A stretch of DNA of 64,000 nt from Anniella stebbinsi (lineage: Eukaryota > Chordata > Lepidosauria > Squamata > Anniellidae), in contig JARDYH010000002.1 of the NCBI GenBank assembly GCA_029215795.1, positions 294,531,973 through 294,595,972 on the forward strand. The letters are read 5' to 3'. Below the pieces are notes generated by a model. That model did no database searches and was not told the DNA's origin. It saw only the letters and a list, made by a program, of their open reading frames with translations. How positions within the stretch are numbered: position 1 is the stretch's first letter; every line of letters begins with the position of its first letter. This document shows, piece after piece, positions 57,605 through 64,000 of this stretch. The translations under genes and the position numbers were made by a program.

Positions 57605-58760
57605 GGGAACCTCAGGCCTGGGGTCAAAGCCAGCCCTCAAGGCTTCCCCATATGGCCACACCTCCTTGCTTTGGCCACACCCCTCTGTTTCTGACCACTG
57701 AGTGTTTGCTGGTTTCCTGGCTTCTGTGCTGTGCCTTACTCATTCTAAAAAGTTGAAATGCCTCTCCTAAGGCTTAGGGTTTCTCTAAGGCCGTTATCAC
57801 ATGTGCAGTTTTAAGCACACTCACCACAACTTTGATCCACTTCTACAGTGTGGGACTCACATGACATCATCCCCCTCCCGCTGTTCTCACGTCCTGAGTG
57901 CTCCGTTTTTAGTTTCTGTTTCGATTTAACCCTGAATGGGCAAAGTCCATTTCAGGCAAGTTCAGGCAAGTTCAACAGGCTGAGCTGAGGTATCGGAACA
58001 AAACTGACCACGTGTGATTCAAAACACTAGATTCGCATAGGAAACGGAGGGGGAACCCACAGAAGCAATCTGGGTGGGGGGTGGGGGTGGAATGGTACGT
58101 GTGATAAAGACCTAAGTGAGTTATTTATAGCACTCTCATTTCTGGCCACTCATGGAAGTTTCTGGGTCAATTCAACGATGCTGTAAACAAACAGGATGTC
58201 TCCTGTGGTTCTGCCCCTCTTATTCCATTTTAAAATAGATCAGAGAAAAGCAGGTGTTGCACTAAGAAGTTGCCAAGGAAGGGAGGAAAGACTTTAAATG
58301 GAGGGAGAAGAGGGTAATATGCCTCCCTGCAACAAAGGGAGGCAGCAGATCTGATCACCATGTGCCTACTCAGAAGTATATCCCATTGTGTTTTAACAAG
58401 ACCCATCCCATCCCTACCCAGCTCCTTTGCACACATGCCAGGGAAGGAGGGAGGCATTCCCTGGATTCAATCGTGTCTGCTGTTTAAAAGAGCCCTGGGA
58501 AGCATTAGGATCTTCTGCCTTGACGGCCCTCTCCTCCCATGTAATCCAACTCATATAGATTGTGCCAAAGAACCAGGAGCACAACAATGCCTGGTAAACA
58601 ATGGAATTTCTCTTAATGTAGAGGTTACTGATAGTAAGAGCTTTGAACTAAAATATGCTGGGTTTTTTGGGTCCACCACTAGAATGCAGCCCCTGAGAGC
58701 TTCTCTGAGGTAGAATTCAGCCCTTGGATTGAGAGAGGTTCAACACCCTTGCTCTAAATG
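57605..58760. mobile_element. second copy of the 47645-49292 outer repeat, interrupted
   Basis: Left part 57605-57785 ('CCTCAGGCCTGGGGTCAAAG' to 'GCCTCTCCTAAGGCTTAGGG'), right part about 58640-58760 ('ATGCAGCCCCTGAGAGCTTC' to 'GGTTCAACACCCTTGC'). Between them are a MITE (57786-58113) and about 500 bases without a recognised feature. Confidence 0.5.
57786..58113. mobile_element. MITE with 'GTTATCACATGT' ends
   Basis: Left 'TAAGGCCGTTATCACATGTG' and right 'TACGTGTGATAAAGACCTA' are imperfect inverted repeats. The interior block 'GTGGGACTCACATGACATCA' links it to 13822-14215. Confidence 0.6.
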
Positions 58761-59999
58761 CATGTGAATGGGAGCCACACTTTGTCCATAGATTATATAT
58801 TATGCAGTGCCAGCTCCAGAGATTGCCTAGTTTGAGCATTTTCCAGGGTTCCCAAATGAGCGGAGGGGCTGTGCTATCATTCCCAGTTTGCACAGAGAAT
58901 TTGGGATCAGATGCAACCTAAGAGGACTCTCATTGGCATGCCCCACCTCTTCTGGAGTGTCCACTGAGGGTGCTGTGCTGGAGGGCCCCCCAGAATCCTG
59001 GAGCCAACACAGAGGTTTTGCAGGTCTGATGTATCACAATTTTTCATAGCTGTACGAGACAGAGTAGGAGTTGATTGTTGATGGTATGGGGGAACTAAGG
59101 TTACCATGTTTGTTTGCAGGCTATGCTTCTGAGCCAGACATCTAACAAGTAAGGCTTTTCCTGGCATGCAGACAACTGCTCTAAATGGCTTTGACAGCAA
59201 CATGTATATGTCAAGTGGGGTGGCTAGGAGTGAGGCATGGTTAAAGGCCAGTCAAAAAGAAGGCCACTCTAGGGCCTTATCCCTACCAGCCTTTTATTCC
59301 ACGATAATATCGAGGTCGTCCCTATCAGGCCACATGACACACAGCAGGTCCGGGGTGATTTGGGGATGACCCTTCAGTTTCCCCAGGATATTGGTGACAG
59401 CTTTTGTCCTGTTCCCCCCCCCCCCTTTTGGTACAATACCTACATGGGCGGCTGGTTTGCCATCCCTTCCAGAAGCTGCTGCTATTCCTCGTGACCAGTG
59501 GGGCTCAGCAACCAGCTGCCCTGAGTGATCCCATGGGTACTGGGGGTGAGGTGGAGAGCATTGTCACCATGTTTTGAATGGGTAGGTGTTTTTTTTTTAA
59601 AAAAAACAATCACAGCTTCACACAGCATTGCTACTCTGAACTTGTGCAAGCCTCACAAGTTGTAAAAAAACCAACCTCCTCCCCACAACAGCTCTCCTAA
59701 TTGCAGGAAAAGTTCATGGTGTGTGCCCTGTGAGGGACAATCGCTGAGGCTGAAAACTTCACGATCATCCCTCCCCACTCCCAAAAGGACTCTATGTCTA
59801 GATGAGTCCTAAGAGGAATTCAGCAATGAGAATGTTCAGATAGACATTTCTGGAATGTGCCAGGTTCTTCTCCTGCTTTCCGCTGTCTCTAGGGCATATT
59901 GGTCACCTTGAATGGCATGTGTTCAATAGCTTGTTAGATTGGCTGGTGGAGTGTGTGGGGTATAAGTGTGTATTTTAGGCTAAAAGATGCATTGTGTTT
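58761..59999. other. no recognisable feature
   Basis: No gene or named repeat. Short homopolymers of C (59415) and T/A (59588-59607) are present. Confidence 0.45.
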
Positions 60000-60215
60000 A
60001 TCCCATTGTTTATTGATTTAAAGTTGATGAATTTTGCATTTTGTATTGGTTTTTGTCTTATCTATTTTTGAATTTCTTTAGCTTTACTATAGCACTTTTA
60101 TTGTTAACTTTCCATATGCTTTGACTTATTTTGATATTCTTATATTTTAGTATGGTGTTGCTGTTAGCCACTTTGGGCTTCATTTTGGAGGGAAAAGCAG
60201 GGCCCAAATAAACAC
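60000..60215 (+). mobile_element. LINE 3'-end-like sequence
   Basis: AT-rich sequence ending 'GTTAGCCACTTTGGGCTTCA'-'TTTTGGAGGGAAAAGCAGGG'-'CCCAAATAAA', which follows the layout of L2-type 3' ends. No coding part. Confidence 0.4.
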
Positions 60216-60619
60216 TGAACTGAGTTATAAACCATGTCGCAGCTCCGCCTGAGGCATTCATAAACTCTGGAATTCTGTGGGAAACATTTTTGCCTCAGGA
60301 AACACCTCATGAGAAGCAGAAGGCTGCAGACTTTTACCTAAAGTAAAGAGCTTTGTTGACTAGATGATAAGATGATAAGAATTGTGGGGAAATCTATAGT
60401 GTATAGCTTTTTTTTTTTTTTTTTGCTGGCTACGCTTTGGCGGAGTAAAGAAACATTATTTCCCCTGATGGGAAACATTCGCCCATGTATCCTCCAGATT
60501 TTTTTTTTAAAAAAAATGCAGTGTATTTCCATGGGCATAAATCCAACACAGATATTATGAATTACTCTCTGCTACTGGAATCGTTTGGTCTATTTTAGAT
60601 CTAAGACACATTCTTGTAG

Positions 60620-60910
60620 TTGAGAAAGTCACCCAAACTAATCTCTCCCCCTTTGCTTTAATAGGCAACTGACCTTCCTAACACAAGTCAAATGATCGCT
60701 GTCATTATGACTCTTTTATGATCTCACTAATGAAGTCCACAGTTTATGCTTCTTGTCTGATTAATAATGCTGGAGAATTAATGAAGCAGAGATAATTCAT
60801 TAGGCTGAGCACAGTTCTTGGCAAATGTATTGTTTTGTTTTTCATTAGTTCCAGAAAAATAATATGGGAAATCTTCCTATCTATGCATATCTGTATGACG
60901 CCAATGGAAA
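60620..60910. other. candidate conserved non-coding element
   Basis: Contains 'CTTGTCTGATTAATAATGCT', 'GGAGAATTAATGAAGCAGAG' and 'ATAATTCATTAGGCTGAGCA', a cluster of TAAT/ATTA cores in non-repetitive sequence. No open frame. Conservation was not tested. Confidence 0.3.
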
Positions 60911-61289
60911 AGTTTGAGATGTATAAAGAGATTTTAAGGGGCAGTCAAATGGTCTGTAATCGGATACAGAACCAGACAATGAAAACCCCAAATCCTAGTT
61001 GAGATGTACTGACTCAGAAGAAGGATAGATATAAAAGAGGGAATAATGAGACCTTCAGCACATGGCTGAAAGATTACTCTGTATGTCTTCGTTGCAATAT
61101 TTTGTGATATAGTGAAAAATGCTTTATTAGAGGTTTAAATGTATTTTTTTCTTTCGTTCGGTGTTCATTAAGGCACATTAAAAGTATCTGTTTTGAAAAA
61201 TAGAAGCATTATGCACATTCCCCTCTTACACAAAATTAATTGAGGCCAGCTCCCTTTGTTCACTATAATGTATAGTCTATTAGATGGAT

Positions 61290-61630
61290 TTTTAAAATTA
61301 TTTTTTCCCCTTTTATTGTGAATTTAACAAAACAGAAAACAAATTGTGAAAATAAAAAATAAAAAATAATTACATTCATAGAAATATCAATATTCCATAT
61401 TCTTTTTTTAAAGGTGTGTGTGGGAGATTATGCATATATTTCAAGAAAAGCAGACCAAATATCCATATATTTATCCCTCACGAGTGACATCTATATACCA
61501 CCCATTCAAATGTTGACAGTGTTGTTAGATCCTCAGTCCATTTCATTATAGGAGGTGAACATTTATCCTTCCAACATTGTAATGTCAGTCTTTTGACTGC
61601 TGTAAGGGCTCGGAAATCTATTTGTGCTGA
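61290..61630 (-). pseudogene. L1-like ORF2 C-terminus and 3' tail
   Basis: The minus strand translates to 'LQCWKDKCSPPIMKWTEDLT'-'TLSTFEWVVYRC' and, after a stop, 'INIWIFGLLFLKY', homologous to 45562-45748. It is followed by an A-rich 3' end (61290-61380). Truncated and stop-containing. Confidence 0.6.
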
Positions 61631-61727
61631 CCATACATTAACTTCCTACATCTCTTAAATGTAGAAGATGGGGTGGGCTAAAAAGAGAGAGAAAAGAACA
61701 ATGGGGTTAGAATAAGCGAGAAGGGAT

Positions 61728-61917
61728 TGTGACTCAGTGTGATACAGCACATGCTTTGCATGTAGAAGGCCCCAAGTTCAACCCCCGGCTTCTCCAGGTA
61801 GGGCTAGGAAAGCATTATGCCCAAAACTCTGGAGAGCTGCTGCCAGTCAGTGTTGACAATACTGGGCTAGATGGAACAATGGTTTGACTCAGTATAAGGC
61901 AGCTACCTATGTTCCTA
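61728..61917 (+). mobile_element. tRNA-derived SINE
   Basis: Box A-like 'TGTGATACAGCACATG', box B 'AAGTTCAACCCCCGG' near 61774, body 'CTGGAGAGCTGCTGCCAGTC' and an end 'GACTCAGTATAAGGCAGCTA'. Confidence 0.75.
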
Positions 61918-62489
61918 GTTTACTTAAAGTTTTATTGATTACATCAGTCAAAGAGAACCTGTTATGAAATAGTGATGAACACCAGGGGATTGTCTATATG
62001 TCTTCAAAGTCCTGCGGTCAAAGTCCTGCTGATTCACAGCCACCATGAGGTTTTGCCTTGAAGCTGCACTTTTAAAAAGTTGGGGATTTACCCTGACTTT
62101 TTTCTTCAAAACGAGGTCAGCACAGCCCTTCTGCCATGTGCCTTCACTCCGTAGTTGATCCGGGGGGTATTCCAGGTGGATGGCTACTGCTGATTGGCCA
62201 CCTGAAGCCTGGGAAGAGGGCACAATGGGGGGGGGGGCTCCAGTTTCCCAGATGGCCAGAACCCCTCATGCTCCTTGCTGGCATGTGGATTTCCCACCCC
62301 CACCGCACAGCAGCAATACCATGGGGTTTCATGGGAAAGGAGTGATGAAGTGGTACCATGAAGACAGGCCCAGGAATTGTTACTAAGAAAGTCAACCTTC
62401 TCCATTTCAGCGATTTCTTCCTGGAGAAGGAAGAAAAATCACACCTTCTCCACTCTTGAAACTGATGTTGCAAATGTAAAAATTGGGTA
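61918..62489. other. no recognisable feature
   Basis: Overlapping open frames on both strands around 62140-62590 with no recognisable domain; most likely chance. A G run lies at 62228-62236. Confidence 0.45.
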
Positions 62490-62600
62490 GGCCAGGAATC
62501 CCCAACTTCTCTGGGCCAGTTGGTACTTTTGACATTTTGAGTATTGTGGGTGCTCTCACAAAAAGGCTGCCATGGAAAGAGGTTGCCCATTCATAAAATG
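62490..62600. mobile_element. hAT-like MITE fragment
   Basis: 'AGGAATCCCCAACTTCTCTG' and 'TTGTGGGTGCTCTCACAAAA' match the left end of 45173-45895. Confidence 0.4.
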
Positions 62601-62741
62601 GCTGTCATGGTAGGCATGGCAAACATGTATCACCTGTTTCAGAAGGCAAACAGGTGATACAAAAAGAAAATTAACTTGCCCCCAAACCCATAGGCCAATA
62701 ATTGGCCAGATGACCATTCACCTCCTTGCTCTGGACTTTAA

Positions 62742-62830
62742 GATTGCAATCCTATTCACACTTACTTGGAGTAAGCTCCATTGAACTCAATGGGACTTAT
62801 TTCTGAGTAAACATTTATAGGATTGTACTG
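62742..62830. mobile_element. short palindromic MITE
   Basis: Inverted ends 'GATTGCAATCCTATTCAC' and 'TTTATAGGATTGTAC' with a palindromic centre 'CCATTGAACTCAATGG'. Its termini resemble those of the MITE split by the YR element. Confidence 0.65.
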
Positions 62831-64000
62831 TTAATGTCATTTGTGCCTGACATATAAAAGATCAACTGCTTGAGCCTGGATCTTAGTAAGTAGGAAATAA
62901 AAGTCCCATGTTTACCACCACAAATTGCACTAGCTAACACTTAAAATACTTATCCCACCATTTACACATGTCTGAAGAACAGAGCCTACATGTATCTACT
63001 CATACATATGGAAACAATATTGCAACCAGGATACAAACAAAAATGAAACACAAACTCTAACCAGCCCTTTACATCAATTTCAATCAAAACAAGAATACAT
63101 TTGTTCAAAGTAGGAAAGGAAATAACTTTTCAGGGCGCAGCTGCTTCTTGTTCTGCCTCCCATCTTACTTTTCATTCCTGGCTGCAGTTCTTTCCCACTT
63201 CTATGGTTTTCTTCTCCCCAGAGTTACTCAAGGGATGCTACAGATGGGGGACAGGGCACTTTGGAGATTATTGGGATCTGGGAGTAGAAGAAGCTAGTTT
63301 TATCAGCAGACCATCTTCATCTTCTGAAATCACTACTTGCTTATCCTGTCACCATAGAACAGGAGCTAGGCAGCGTGAGGCCCGCATCAGTGTGCCGGTG
63401 GACACCTTCGAGGTGACCTACCCCTCCCACTTAAAACAAAAACACATGTTCTTATCAGCAGCTGGGGATTGTTTCAAAGCAAAGTGAGGGCCTCCAGCTG
63501 TGGACATCTTAATTTCCCATGAATGTCACTGGGCCACTCGTAGCCCAGAGCACTTAGGATATGAACATGGTGGGCAGGCGGATTCTTTCCTCTGCAGTGC
63601 ACCTAGCCACCAAGAAAAAGATGGGAAGCTGTCTCATAAATTGCCAGGAAGGAGGGAGGGAGAGCATTGGCAAGGCTATGAAGGGCTGTAATAAACCAGG
63701 TGGGGGGTGTCAGAGAAACCAGCCGGAAGTTGTGGGGAGGGGAAGTAGGCAGAACATCAGGGACCAGGGGAGCCAGCTTGAAGCAACCTGGGCTGGGAGA
63801 GTTTTGTATGTCTGAATTGATGGGGCTGCATATGGGTGAGAAAGAGAGAGGGAGAGAGAAAGGGGTTTGGATGGATCCTGAAAGAGTGAGCGTGGCCTTG
63901 GAGCAAGTTACTTGTACTTTGTGACTAGCCATGCCTCCTCTGGCAGCCATTTTGTGCTCATGCCCAGGACAGTTTATCAAATTGCCAAATGTGCCCAGGG
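62831..64000. other. no recognisable gene
   Basis: Open frames at 63101-63487 and, on the opposite strand, at 63603-63980 lack motifs and a splice context that I can recognise. G/A-rich low complexity occurs near 63700-63860. Confidence 0.4.

Noticed and set aside
62144..62590. 148-aa minus-strand open frame
   Set aside because: Overlaps several plus-strand frames and a hAT-like fragment; the composition gives no sign of coding.
63101..63487. 128-aa plus-strand open frame
   Set aside because: No motif, no homologue recognised, and competing frames of equal length nearby on the other strand.

Overview
The window is vertebrate nuclear DNA, most likely from a squamate reptile (lizard or snake). 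This is inferred from the mix of repeats: CR1, L2-type, R4/Dong-like and L1-like LINEs, a tRNA-derived SINE, MIR-like SINEs, many hAT-type and foldback MITEs, LTR sequence, a tyrosine-recombinase (YR) element, and many di-, tri- and tetranucleotide microsatellites. I found no convincing host exon, tRNA, rRNA or CRISPR array. Nearly all open frames are short and accidental. The real coding signals are decayed transposon genes, so the window looks intergenic or intronic.

Layout. 0-13 kb: old MITEs, MIR-like SINEs, a CR1 3' end and a minus-strand R4/Dong-like LINE remnant (5.15-6.17 kb). 11-15 kb: 'TAGGGTGACC' hAT MITEs, one with a near-perfect 8-bp target duplication. 15-18.5 kb: a 2.4-kb L2-type LINE (partial endonuclease to 3' tail) inserted in a minus-strand CR1, with a second CR1 fragment beside it. 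25.2-27.4 kb: a 2.06-kb unit encoding a tyrosine recombinase followed in the same frame by an SGNH hydrolase, inserted in a small MITE and flanked by a 19-bp direct repeat. 29-45 kb: SINEs, L2 3' ends, a possible LTR with a hAT MITE nested in it, a 535-bp hAT element with a perfect 8-bp target duplication, and GCGC-rich and other terminal-inverted-repeat MITEs. 45-50 kb: nested insertions, including a CR1 interrupted by a solo LTR with a 4-bp target duplication. 52.8-53.8 kb: a 986-bp element made of palindromes within palindromes, rich in GATC, with a perfect 8-bp target duplication. 54-64 kb: further MITEs, an L1-like fragment, a SINE, and sequence that may contain conserved non-coding elements.

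The most notable item is the YR-SGNH unit. Every recombinase catalytic residue is present, the frame is broken by only one stop, the segment carrying the catalytic tyrosine is tandemly duplicated, and the hydrolase has Asn where the nucleophilic Ser is expected. The clean 19-bp flanking repeat is unusual, because YR elements are not known to make such target duplications. Family names come from recognising motifs by eye. No database search was possible.
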